A program made the translations under genes and the position numbers. The notes beneath the pieces were generated by a model, which worked only from the letters and a program-made list of their open reading frames with translations, searched no databases and was not told the DNA's origin. Shown in pieces: positions 36,193-48,137 of a stretch of 64,000 nt of DNA. Where the stretch lies: contig JBIQJY010000009.1 in NCBI GenBank assembly GCA_044507065.1, positions 14,437-78,436 on the forward strand. Reading direction: 5' to 3'. How positions within the stretch are numbered: the first letter of the stretch is position 1; every line of letters begins with the position of its first letter. This DNA is from SCN-69-37 sp044507065. GTDB taxonomy: Bacteria; Acidobacteriota; Vicinamibacteria; Vicinamibacterales; SCN-69-37.

Positions 36193-37518
36193 ATGGAAGA
36201 CACACGAACGCGCGCCCACTGCGAAGCCGGCATCGACCACCGGGAACCAGCGGGCCGTGCGGCCGCGAACGCCATCGACACGCTCGACGCCGACGGCCTC
36301 CGCCAGGCGCTGCGCACGGAGATCGACGAGCGTCGTCGCGTTCAATGCATGGCGCAGATTCAGGATCAGGCCGCCCAGCTCGCGCTCGATCTGCTGGTGA
36401 CCGAGCCCGACATCACGGGTTTCTTCGCGGCGTTCACCAAGACGCTGGTCGAGGAATGCGACAGCCATGCCTGCGGCGTGTGGATCGTCGACGAGCACGG
36501 CTCGCATTGCGATCTCTGGATGGCGCACCTCCACGGCGAACTGCACCAGCCCGGCAAGGACGGCTGGCAGGAACTCGCGCTGCCGCGCGAGGACATGTCG
36601 GCGCACCTGCTGGCCTACGCTGAGGGGTGGGCGCGCACGGTGGAGTACCGCAGCGACGACGCCCGCCTGCCCGAGAGCGTCCGGGCGTTCAACAGCCGCG
36701 AACAGGTGGAGTCGGTGACGGTGGCGCCGCTGCTGCTGGGATCGCGCGCCCTTGGGTGGATCGCGATGTCCACCGGGGACGCGGCGGCCTGCCAGCAGTC
36801 ATGGCGCGTCGCGCTGCTCGAGGCCATCGCGCGACAGGCGACGCTCGCGCTCTACCAGAGTCGGCTGGCCGAACGCCGGCGTCTCGAGGACCGTCGCAAG
36901 GCCATCCTCGAAGAACGCAACCGGCTCGCACGCGACATCCACGACACGCTGGCACAGGGCTTCGGCGCGATCCTCATGCAGCTGCAGGCCGCACAACGCC
37001 AGGCCGGCGTATTGCCGACCCGGCTTGCCGGTACGCTCGATACGGCGGTCCACCTGGCGCGCACGCACCTGATCGAGGCACGACGGTCGGTTGCCGCATT
37101 GCGGCCGAACGCCGCCGACGGCCAGGACCTCGCGACGGCGCTCGCGCGGCTGGCCGAACTCGCGCGGCTCACCACCGACGTCCCCATCGACGTGATCGTC
37201 GACCCGATGCCGTCGCTCGACGTGGGTGTCGAGCGCGAGATCATCGGGATCGCGCAGGAGGCGCTGACCAACGCGGCGCGGCATGCCCATGCGCGCCGCA
37301 TCCGGATTCACGCGTCGGCGCCACGCGACCTCGGATTCCGGCTGTCGGTGGCCGACGACGGGCGTGGCATCGCGTGGGACCGGCGCAACGGAGGCTTCGG
37401 GATGACGAGCATGCAGGAACGAGCCGAGCGCATCGGGGCGTCGCTCACGATCGTAACGGCGCCTCGTTCAGGCACCGAAGTGGTGCTGGCCTGGCAGGCC
37501 GCGCCCGCGCACGCATGA
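36193..37518 (+). CDS. GAF-domain sensor histidine kinase, NarL/HisKA_3 type
   Basis: The product has 441 residues from ATG 36193, which has GAGGAG 6 bases upstream. No transmembrane segment is seen, so it is cytosolic. A GAF domain spans about 70-220. H250 in RNRLARDIHDTLAQG is the HisKA_3 phospho-acceptor. The ATPase domain has EIIGIAQEALTNAARHA, VADDGRGIAWD and GGFGMTSMQERAERIG. GATAAT at 36152-36157 may be the -10. It is coupled by ATGA to a LuxR-type regulator. It is divergent from the RND efflux operon, which suggests, without proof, that the pair controls efflux. The ligand of the GAF domain is unknown. Confidence 0.93.
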   Translation: MEDTRTRAHCEAGIDHREPAGRAAANAIDTLDADGLRQALRTEIDERRRVQCMAQIQDQAAQLALDLLVTEPDITGFFAAFTKTLVEECDSHACGVWIVDEHGSHCDLWMAHLHGELHQPGKDGWQELALPREDMSAHLLAYAEGWARTVEYRSDDARLPESVRAFNSREQVESVTVAPLLLGSRALGWIAMSTGDAAACQQSWRVALLEAIARQATLALYQSRLAERRRLEDRRKAILEERNRLARDIHDTLAQGFGAILMQLQAAQRQAGVLPTRLAGTLDTAVHLARTHLIEARRSVAALRPNAADGQDLATALARLAELARLTTDVPIDVIVDPMPSLDVGVEREIIGIAQEALTNAARHAHARRIRIHASAPRDLGFRLSVADDGRGIAWDRRNGGFGMTSMQERAERIGASLTIVTAPRSGTEVVLAWQAAPAHA

Positions 37519-38165
37519 TGCCTTCGGCACCGGAGACCGCACCGCCACGCGCGCGAGTCCTCGTCGTCGACGACCACGCCCTGCTGCGCACGGGCGTGGC
37601 GAACATCATCGACCAGGAGCGCGACCTGCAGGTGGTGGCCGAGGCGGCCAACGGCGTCGATGCGCTGGCCGCCTACGAACACCACCGGCCCGACGTCACG
37701 CTTCTGGACCTGCGCATGCCGGAGATGGAGGGGGTCGAGACGGTGCGCCGCATCCGTCTGCTCGATCCGCGGGCTCGGGTGATCATCCTCACGACGTATG
37801 ACACCGACGAGGACATTGCCCGGGCGCTCCGGGCCGGCGCGAAAGCCTACGTGCTCAAGGACATCGCGGCCGACGCGCTGATTGCCTGCATCCGCGATGT
37901 CCTCGCCGGCAAGACATACCTCGCGCCCAGTGCCGCGGCCAAGCTTGCAGAGGGCGTCACCCGCGTGCAGCTCACGCCGCGCGAGCTTGCCACGCTGCGA
38001 TTGATGGCCGACGGCCAGGCGAACAAGGAAATCGCCAGCGCCCTGGGCATCAGCGAGCGCACCGTGAAGACGCACTCGAGCCACCTGTTCGAGAAGCTCG
38101 GCGTGACCAGCCGCACCGAGGCCGTGCGCGTCGCCACCCGGCGCGGTCTCGTCCGGCTCGACTGA
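37515..38165 (+). CDS. NarL/LuxR-family response regulator
   Basis: The product has 216 residues. The receiver has VLVVDDHALLR, phospho-acceptor D65 (VTLLDLRMPEMEG), and K115 in YVLKDIAADAL. The LuxR helix-turn-helix is LTPRELATLRLMADGQANKE followed by IASALGISERTVKTHSSHLF. ATG 37515 overlaps the kinase stop by ATGA, so it is the cognate partner of the upstream kinase. It converges on the cyclophilin gene with a 10-base gap. Confidence 0.95.
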   Translation: MMPSAPETAPPRARVLVVDDHALLRTGVANIIDQERDLQVVAEAANGVDALAAYEHHRPDVTLLDLRMPEMEGVETVRRIRLLDPRARVIILTTYDTDEDIARALRAGAKAYVLKDIAADALIACIRDVLAGKTYLAPSAAAKLAEGVTRVQLTPRELATLRLMADGQANKEIASALGISERTVKTHSSHLFEKLGVTSRTEAVRVATRRGLVRLD

Positions 38166-38175
38166 TCCGCCGCAG

Positions 38176-39288
38176 CTACCGCTTCACCGCGCGCACTCGG
38201 GTCATGAAGATGGGCGTGACCGGTGTCTCGCCGTCGAGGGGCACCCGGGCGATGTCCTCGACGACGTCCATCCCCGCGCTGACCCGCGCGAACACCGTGT
38301 ACTGCCCGTCGAGGGCGCGACACGATCCAATGCAGATGAAGAAGGACGTCGACCCGCTGTCGGGTTCGGCGCCGCGCGCCATCGACACGATGCCAGGCTC
38401 ATTCGGCGTATCGGTGAATTCGGGAGGCAGGTTCCCGATCAACCGCTGCTGCGAGGCCAGCAACGGCTGGCTGCGATAGTAGAGCGCGCCCGTCTGAATC
38501 ACGAAGTTGGGCGCCACGCGGTGGACGGCGATGCCGTCGTATACGCCGGCGGCCACCATCTGCAGGAAACGTCGCACGGTAACGGGTGCCTTGTCGGGCA
38601 GCAGGTCGAGTTCGATCGTCCCCCTGGTGGTTTCGAGGACGGCCTTGTAGGCGGCGAGTTCCTCGACGGTCTCATTGACGAATGGCTCGGCAGGTGTGTC
38701 GCGGATGGTGACGCGCGTGATGGCGACCCGCTCGTCGGGCAGCCCCTCGGCGTTCGCGTTGACGGCCGAGATCGCCTGCACCACCTCCAACCCTTCGACC
38801 ACGCGCGCGAAGACGGTGTACTGCCCGTCGATGCCGGGCTGGTCGGTGGCGCAGATGAAGAACTGCATCCCGCCACTGTCGGGATCGCCGGGAACGAGGA
38901 CGGCTGAAACCGCGCCGGCCGTGTGACGCTCGTCGCGCGACTCGGCGCGCAGCCGCCGGCCGCCGCCCGACCCGTACTCCTCGACGCGCGCGGGATCGCG
39001 CGAGATCGGGTCGCCGCCCTGGATCATCCCGTTGCGGATGACCCTGTGGAAGATGGTGCCTTCATAGGCGCCTTCGGCCGCCAGCGTCATGAAGTGCGCC
39101 ACGTGGTTCGGCGCGCTTTCCGGCAGCAGCTGCATGACGATCGTCCCCATCGTCGTCTCGACGACGGCCTGCTTGCCTCGCATCTGGTCGATGGTGAACG
39201 GCGAGGTGAAGAACTCGGCCGGCGGCGGGGCGGCCGGGCGGGCCTGCGCGAGCAGCAGCGTCAGGGTCACCAGAATCGAGAAGGCCAT
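38176..39288 (-). CDS. Exported tandem cyclophilin-type peptidyl-prolyl isomerase
   Basis: The product has 370 residues with a short signal peptide (about 1-17). It contains two cyclophilin-like domains. The first (about 38-195) has VVETTMGTIVMQLLPESAPN, FHRVIRNGMIQGGDP and GMQFFICATDQPGIDGQYTVFARVVEGL (given here as one block of its core motifs). The second (about 213-365) has VLETTRGTIELDLLPDKAPV, AVHRVAPNFVIQTG and STSFFICIG followed by LDGQYTVFARV. In the second domain the catalytic FHR arginine context is VHR. It assists folding of exported proteins. The ATG at 39288 is 17 bases from the divergent sulfurtransferase start, and TATTAT sits 6 bases upstream. Confidence 0.9.
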   Translation of the reverse strand: MAFSILVTLTLLLAQARPAAPPPAEFFTSPFTIDQMRGKQAVVETTMGTIVMQLLPESAPNHVAHFMTLAAEGAYEGTIFHRVIRNGMIQGGDPISRDPARVEEYGSGGGRRLRAESRDERHTAGAVSAVLVPGDPDSGGMQFFICATDQPGIDGQYTVFARVVEGLEVVQAISAVNANAEGLPDERVAITRVTIRDTPAEPFVNETVEELAAYKAVLETTRGTIELDLLPDKAPVTVRRFLQMVAAGVYDGIAVHRVAPNFVIQTGALYYRSQPLLASQQRLIGNLPPEFTDTPNEPGIVSMARGAEPDSGSTSFFICIGSCRALDGQYTVFARVSAGMDVVEDIARVPLDGETPVTPIFMTRVRAVKR

Positions 39289-39293
39289 TGGGG

Positions 39294-39300
39294 GATAATA
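39294..39300. promoter_or_regulatory. Bidirectional -10 element serving two apparently leaderless divergent genes
   Basis: The plus strand reads GATAAT at 39294-39299, 6 bases before the ATG at 39306. The minus strand reads TATTAT at 39300-39295, 6 bases before the ATG at 39288. The two hexamers share five base pairs, each matches TATAAT at 5 of 6 positions, and the whole intergenic gap is 17 bases. No Shine-Dalgarno sequence fits on either side. No good -35 boxes are visible within the flanking coding sequences. Confidence 0.6.
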
Positions 39301-39305
39301 GACGC

Positions 39306-40169
<864 letters not shown>

Positions 40170-40179
40170 AAGGACCCGC

Positions 40180-40668
40180 ATGGCTCTTCCGGCAAAGCTC
40201 CAGGATGTACTCGACCTGTTCGCCACGTTCGACGACCCGTCGGATCGCACGAACCTGCTGCTGAGTTATGCGGACCAGTTCAAGGAAGTGCCACCAGAGG
40301 TCGCGCGCCGGCCGTTCGGCCACGACCATCTGGTGCCGCACTGTGAATCGGAAGCCTACGTCTGGGCGATGAAGCAGCCGGACGGCACGATGAAGCTGTA
40401 CTTTGCCGTGGAGAATCCTTCCGGCATATCGGCGAGGGCCCTGGCGGCCATCCTTGATCGGTCGCTGTCCGGGCTGCCACCCGGCGAGGTTGCCAAGGTC
40501 ACGCCGGACATCGTCGAGGCCGTGTTCCGCCAGAACATTTCGATGGGCAAGGGCATGGGCCTGATGTCGATGGTGCAGGCCGTGCGAAGCCTGGCGAAGG
40601 CGACCGCCGCTTCGCCCGACGGTGCCGGTGTGATTTCGGCAGCCATCGACGGTCCGGACGACCGGTAG
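40180..40668 (+). CDS. sufE: SufE-family cysteine desulfurase activator
   Basis: The product has 162 residues. SufE accepts persulfide sulfur from SufS and passes it to the Fe-S scaffold. Acceptor Cys55 is in HLVPHCESEAYVW, matching the VxGCQSxVW loop around E. coli Cys51. The helical N-terminus and FAVENPSGISARALAAIL strand-helix are standard. AAGGA precedes the ATG by about 7 bases. It is probably co-transcribed with the sulfurtransferase. No SufS or scaffold gene is in the window, so its partner is elsewhere. Confidence 0.92.
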   Translation: MALPAKLQDVLDLFATFDDPSDRTNLLLSYADQFKEVPPEVARRPFGHDHLVPHCESEAYVWAMKQPDGTMKLYFAVENPSGISARALAAILDRSLSGLPPGEVAKVTPDIVEAVFRQNISMGKGMGLMSMVQAVRSLAKATAASPDGAGVISAAIDGPDDR

Positions 40669-40687
40669 CAGCGGGCCGCGCGCGTCC

Positions 40688-41266
40688 ATGGCGACTCGAT
40701 TCGCGACGTTGTCACGCACCGAGCTGGCGGCGGAGTTCGGCGCGACGGCCGCCGACGCCGCCGCCGGCTTCCGTGCGCTCGATGCGCGCCAGTTGAACTG
40801 GAAACCGGACGCGAGGGCGTGGAGCGTCGCGGAGTGCTTCGATCACCTCGTGAAGTCCGGCGAACAGATGCAGGAGAGCATCGGCCGCGCGCTCGACCGG
40901 ACGGCGCCGCGGACACTCTGGCAGCGCCTGCCGCTCTGGCCCCGCCTGCTCGGCTGGATGCTCATCACCTCACTGGCGCCTGACGCGAAGCGCAAGTTGA
41001 AGGCGCCGACCATCGCGATACCCGCGACGGCAAACCTCCCGCCCGACATCGTCGATCGGTTCGTCGCGCTTCAGCACGACTGTACGGCCGGGGTGCTGGC
41101 GCTGACCGACGACGACGAACGACGGGTCCTGGTCTCGCCATTCGCGCCGGTGGTCACCTACACGGTGATCGACGGCTACCGCATCATCGCAACGCACCAG
41201 CGCCGGCACCTGGGGCAGGCCGCGCGCGTGATGGCCGCCCCCGGCTTCCCCGCCGGCCCGTCCTGA
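40688..41266 (+). CDS. DinB-family (DinB_2-like) metal-binding helix-bundle protein
   Basis: The product has 192 residues. The pattern WSVAECFDHLVKSGEQM (H53) early and ATHQRRHLGQAARVM late fits the histidines of the YfiT/DinB four-helix bundle, which binds a divalent metal. Members act as thiol-dependent S-transferases or are uncharacterised. They are unrelated to the DinB polymerase encoded at 11703. It lies 19 bases after sufE in the same orientation, hinting at thiol or sulfur metabolism. It converges on metH with a 59-base gap in which I see no clear terminator. Confidence 0.75.
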   Translation: MATRFATLSRTELAAEFGATAADAAAGFRALDARQLNWKPDARAWSVAECFDHLVKSGEQMQESIGRALDRTAPRTLWQRLPLWPRLLGWMLITSLAPDAKRKLKAPTIAIPATANLPPDIVDRFVALQHDCTAGVLALTDDDERRVLVSPFAPVVTYTVIDGYRIIATHQRRHLGQAARVMAAPGFPAGPS

Positions 41267-41325
41267 CAGACCCGATCGCCGCACACGTCCGGCCGCCCCA
41301 CGCAAACGGCAACCCGGCCCCCGCC

Positions 41326-44987
<3,662 letters not shown>

Positions 44988-44991
<4 letters not shown>

Positions 44992-45995
44992 CGTCGGATC
45001 CTTCGGTTCCTGGAACGGGCAGTGGCGTCCGGCGCAGCGGACGCGGGCAAGGGCACGGCGGGCCTTGTGCCCGCGGCAATCAGTGTCACGAATGGATCGG
45101 CCGGGCCGCGGGCGCCCACGCGCACGACGACCTCCTCGAATCCGGCCTGCGCGATCAGCCGCTCGAGATCCGCATCGTCGAAGCCCAGCCAGCGATCGCC
45201 AAGCGTCGTGCGAACCCAGGCCTCGTCGTGCCGACGGAGGTCGAGCACGAGCAGACGGCCCGCCGGGCGAAGGATGCGGAAGGCCTCGGCCAGTGCCGCG
45301 GCCGGGTCTTCGGCGTGGTGCAGTGCCTGTGACAACAGCGCGACGTCCACCGACCGGTCGTCGAGAGGCAGCTGCTCGAGGTCGCCGCGCCGCCATTCGA
45401 TTCCCGTCGCCCGGCGACGGCCGGCCAGCTCGCGTCCACGCGCGAGTACTTCGGGCGACCGGTCGACGGCCACGACCGAACGCGCCCACGCGGCCGCTTC
45501 GATCGACAGATAGCCGTCCCCGCAGCCGAGGTCGGCAACGTCGACCGCGGGCAGCAGAAGTCCCAGCGCACGGGACCAGGCCGCCCAGCTTCGGCCGGGC
45601 ACGATCTGTCCCTTCCGCGAGTCGGCGCCGTGCTGCGCAAAGTTCTCCTTGCGCATCCGCCGCACTTCCTGGAGCCGGGCGTCATCGGCGGTGGTTGCCT
45701 CGGTGCGGCGTGCGAACTCGCCGCGCAACCAGGTCCAGAGGCCGGCGCGAGGGCCCGAGTCGGTTTCCAGATCGGGCGCCAGCCGGTACCAGGTGTAGCC
45801 GCCACTGCGTTCCTCGGCGACCAGCGCCGCGTCGCGCAGCAGTCCGAGGTGTCGGGAAACGCCGGATTGGGCAATTCCGAGAATGGCTGTGAGTTCGGAG
45901 ACGTTGAGCGCCTCGAGGGAAAGCGCCCGCAGCAGCCGCAGGCGCACGTCGTCGCCAAGCAGCCGCAGGAGTGAGGAGGCGCCGTCCACATACAT
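44988..45995 (-). CDS. sahR: SahR-like regulator: ArsR-family HTH fused to SAM-dependent methyltransferase domain
   Basis: The product has 335 residues from ATG 45995. Residues 1-90 are an ArsR winged helix (LRLLGDDVRLRLLRALSLEA, VSELTAILGIAQSGVSRHLG). Residues about 145-250 are a class I methyltransferase fold with motif I DVADLGCGDGYLS, VVAVDRSPEVL and LLSQALHHAEDPAAALAEAF. This architecture is that of SahR, the S-adenosylhomocysteine-sensing repressor of methyl-cycle genes described in Proteobacteria. Coupling to metH by ATGA supports the same role. TAGATT lies 7 bases before the in-frame GTG 45989, so translation may begin there and not at ATG 45995, which would sit upstream of the mRNA. 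A perfect palindrome overlaps the promoter. Confidence 0.87.
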
Positions 45996-46011
45996 GAATC
46001 TACATGTATGT
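45988..46011. promoter_or_regulatory. ArsR-type operator (9-bp perfect inverted repeat) over the sahR-metH promoter
   Basis: The arms ACATACATG (45988-45996) and CATGTATGT (46003-46011) are exact reverse complements with a 6-base spacer. On the minus strand the spacer is TAGATT, a -10 hexamer. A -35-like TTGCGA lies at 46020-46025, exactly 17 bases away. The repressor bound here would cover the -10 box and the expected transcription start. It is the expected kind of site for an ArsR dimer. Confidence 0.75.
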
Positions 46012-46025
46012 ATCTCGATTCGCAA
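45997..46025 (-). promoter_or_regulatory. Promoter of sahR-metH
   Basis: TTGCGA (46025-46020), a 17-base spacer and TAGATT (46002-45997) lie on the minus strand. The predicted start of transcription, 7 bases on, is the GTG at 45989. No Shine-Dalgarno sequence is present. Confidence 0.55.
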
Positions 46026-46120
46026 GTCGGCATTCGGACGGTCAGGCGGACGGGTTCCAGGTGGGTACTTTCTTGCACGACGCGCCGGTCCAACCCGTAG
46101 GGCCCGGCAAATGACGACGG

Positions 46121-46126
46121 TAGAAT
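46121..46126 (+). promoter_or_regulatory. -10 element of pepF, apparently leaderless
   Basis: TAGAAT ends 7 bases before the GTG start codon at 46134. No ribosome site lies between them and no clear -35 box is present at the right spacing. Confidence 0.5.
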
Positions 46127-46133
46127 TCTTGGC

Positions 46134-47951
46134 GTGAGTACACCGGCCCCCGCCCGATCGCGCGTGCGTTCCGAGATTGAAGACGCGCACAAGTGGGACC
46201 TGGCCCACATCTATCCGGACTGGGACGCCTGGTCACGCGACGTCACGACGCTCGAATCCGAGATTGCATCGTACGCAGCCCTCAAGGGCACACTCGCGCA
46301 CGGTGCCGACCGCCTGCTCGCTGCCTTCCGGCTCAACGACCGGCTGGGCCAGATCGCCTACAAGATCTTCTTCTATCCGTCACTGCGCTACGACGAAGAC
46401 CAGCGCGACAACAACGTCAACGGGCGGCGCCAGCGCGTGCAGGCCATCATGGCGCGCTGGCAGCAGGCCACCTCGTGGCTCAATCCGGAACTGCTCACCA
46501 TTCCGCTCGAGACGGTCCAGGCCTGGATGAACGATGAGCCGGCGCTCGCCGTCTACAGATTCGCGATCGAGGAGGTCTACCGCCAGCAGTCGCACGTGCT
46601 CAGCGAACAGGGCGAGCACCTGCTCTCGCTTGCCGCACCGTTGTCATCGGCCCCGGGCGAGAGCTACCTTGCGCTCTCCACGGCCGACGCCCGGTTCCCC
46701 GAGATCGAGCTGAGCACCGGCGAGCGCGTGACGATCTCCTACGGCCAGTACCGTGCGGTGCTTGCCACCAACCGCCATCAGCCCGACAGGCATGCGGCTT
46801 TCCTCGGGCACTACGGCACGTACGCCTCGACGCTCAACACCTACGCGTCGCTCTACCACGGCATCTGCCAGCGCGACTGGTTTCACGCGCGCGCGCGGGG
46901 CTACGCCTCGACGCTCGATGCCGCGCTCTACGGCGACAACATTCCGCGCGCCGTTGTCGACAACCTCATTGCCACGACTCGCGCCGGCGTGGCACCGCTC
47001 CAGCGTTATCACCGGCTGCGCCGCCGGGCGCTCAGCCTCGACCGCTACTGTCCGTACGATTTCTCGATTCCGCTGGTCGCCTGGAACCGGCGCTACGAGT
47101 ACGACGAGGTCCTCGCGCCCATCGTCGAGTCGGTGGCGCGCCTCGGCAGCGACTACCAGGCGCGGATGTGGCGCGGGTTCAACGAGCGCTGGATTGACGT
47201 GTACGAGAACGACGGGAAGCGAAGCGGCGCCTATTCGGCCTCCGTCTACGGCGTGCACCCGTACATGCTCCTCAACTGGGCCGACACGCTCGACGACGTG
47301 TTCACCCTGGCGCATGAGATGGGGCACTCGATGCACACGATGCTGACGCACGAGCGTCAGCCGTTCGTGTACTCCGACTACACGATCTTCGTGGCCGAGG
47401 TCCCGTCGACATTGAGTGAGATCATGCTGCTCGAGCACCTGCTCGAGCGCGCCACCGACCGCGACGAGCGCGTCGTGCTGCTGCAACACGCCATCGACAA
47501 CATCACGAGCACGTTCTACGCCCAGGTGATGTTCGCCGACTTCGAGCTGGCGGCACACGTCTCGGTCGAGCGCGACGAGCCGCTCACCGCGGACGTGCTC
47601 AACCAGCTCTATCTCGATCGCTTCCAGGCCTACTACGGCGATGCCGTTGACGTCGAACCGTTGACGGCCATCGCCTGGGCCCGGATCCCGCACTTCTTCA
47701 ACGCGCCCTACTATGTCTACCAGTACGCCACGTGCTTCGCGTCGGCCGCCCGTCTGGCCCAGGCCATGCGCGAGGGGCCCGGCGCCGGGGAGGCACGCGA
47801 TCGGTATCTGGAGTTGCTGTCGGCCGGAGGGTCCGACCATCCGATGACGCTGCTCCGCCGGGCCGGGGCGGACCTGTCGGACCCGGGGACCGTCCAGGCA
47901 ATCGTCGATCAGCTCGACCGGCTGGTCTCGCAGCTCGAGGAGCTCGTCTAG
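46134..47951 (+). CDS. pepF: Oligoendopeptidase F (M3B zinc metallopeptidase)
   Basis: The product has 605 residues, the usual size. It hydrolyses short peptides in the cytosol. The zinc site HEMGH is at 394-398 in TLAHEMGHSMHTM, and the third ligand glutamate is in the following STLSEIMLLEHLL helix. WDLAHIYPDWDAW near the N-terminus and the C-terminal WARIPHFFNAPYYVYQYATC tract are M3B hallmarks. The gene is divergent from sahR-metH with 138 bases between them. The start GTG 46134 is chosen from the TAGAAT spacing and from homology at HKWDLAHIYP. A 186-base gap follows before the DUF349 gene, in which I see only a possible TATAGG -10 at 48119-48124. Confidence 0.95.
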   Translation: MSTPAPARSRVRSEIEDAHKWDLAHIYPDWDAWSRDVTTLESEIASYAALKGTLAHGADRLLAAFRLNDRLGQIAYKIFFYPSLRYDEDQRDNNVNGRRQRVQAIMARWQQATSWLNPELLTIPLETVQAWMNDEPALAVYRFAIEEVYRQQSHVLSEQGEHLLSLAAPLSSAPGESYLALSTADARFPEIELSTGERVTISYGQYRAVLATNRHQPDRHAAFLGHYGTYASTLNTYASLYHGICQRDWFHARARGYASTLDAALYGDNIPRAVVDNLIATTRAGVAPLQRYHRLRRRALSLDRYCPYDFSIPLVAWNRRYEYDEVLAPIVESVARLGSDYQARMWRGFNERWIDVYENDGKRSGAYSASVYGVHPYMLLNWADTLDDVFTLAHEMGHSMHTMLTHERQPFVYSDYTIFVAEVPSTLSEIMLLEHLLERATDRDERVVLLQHAIDNITSTFYAQVMFADFELAAHVSVERDEPLTADVLNQLYLDRFQAYYGDAVDVEPLTAIAWARIPHFFNAPYYVYQYATCFASAARLAQAMREGPGAGEARDRYLELLSAGGSDHPMTLLRRAGADLSDPGTVQAIVDQLDRLVSQLEELV

Positions 47952-48137
47952 CGAGAAACCAGCAGGTTGGATCGGAGCCTTCACCGGTCTGGATTCGGCC
48001 GCGGTCCCAGCGGGATGCGCCCAGCCTGCATCATGCGATTAAGACCCTTTTACACAGCAGCTTAGAGCACATCACACATCACCTCTCGAGGGTGCCCGAA
48101 ACACGGCACGAGCTTTCCTATAGGACTGTCCAGACCC

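Noticed and set aside
40688..41266. The DinB-family protein as a second DNA polymerase IV.
   Set aside because: At 192 residues with a histidine helix-bundle pattern it belongs to the YfiT/DinB metal-binding group, which shares only the name.
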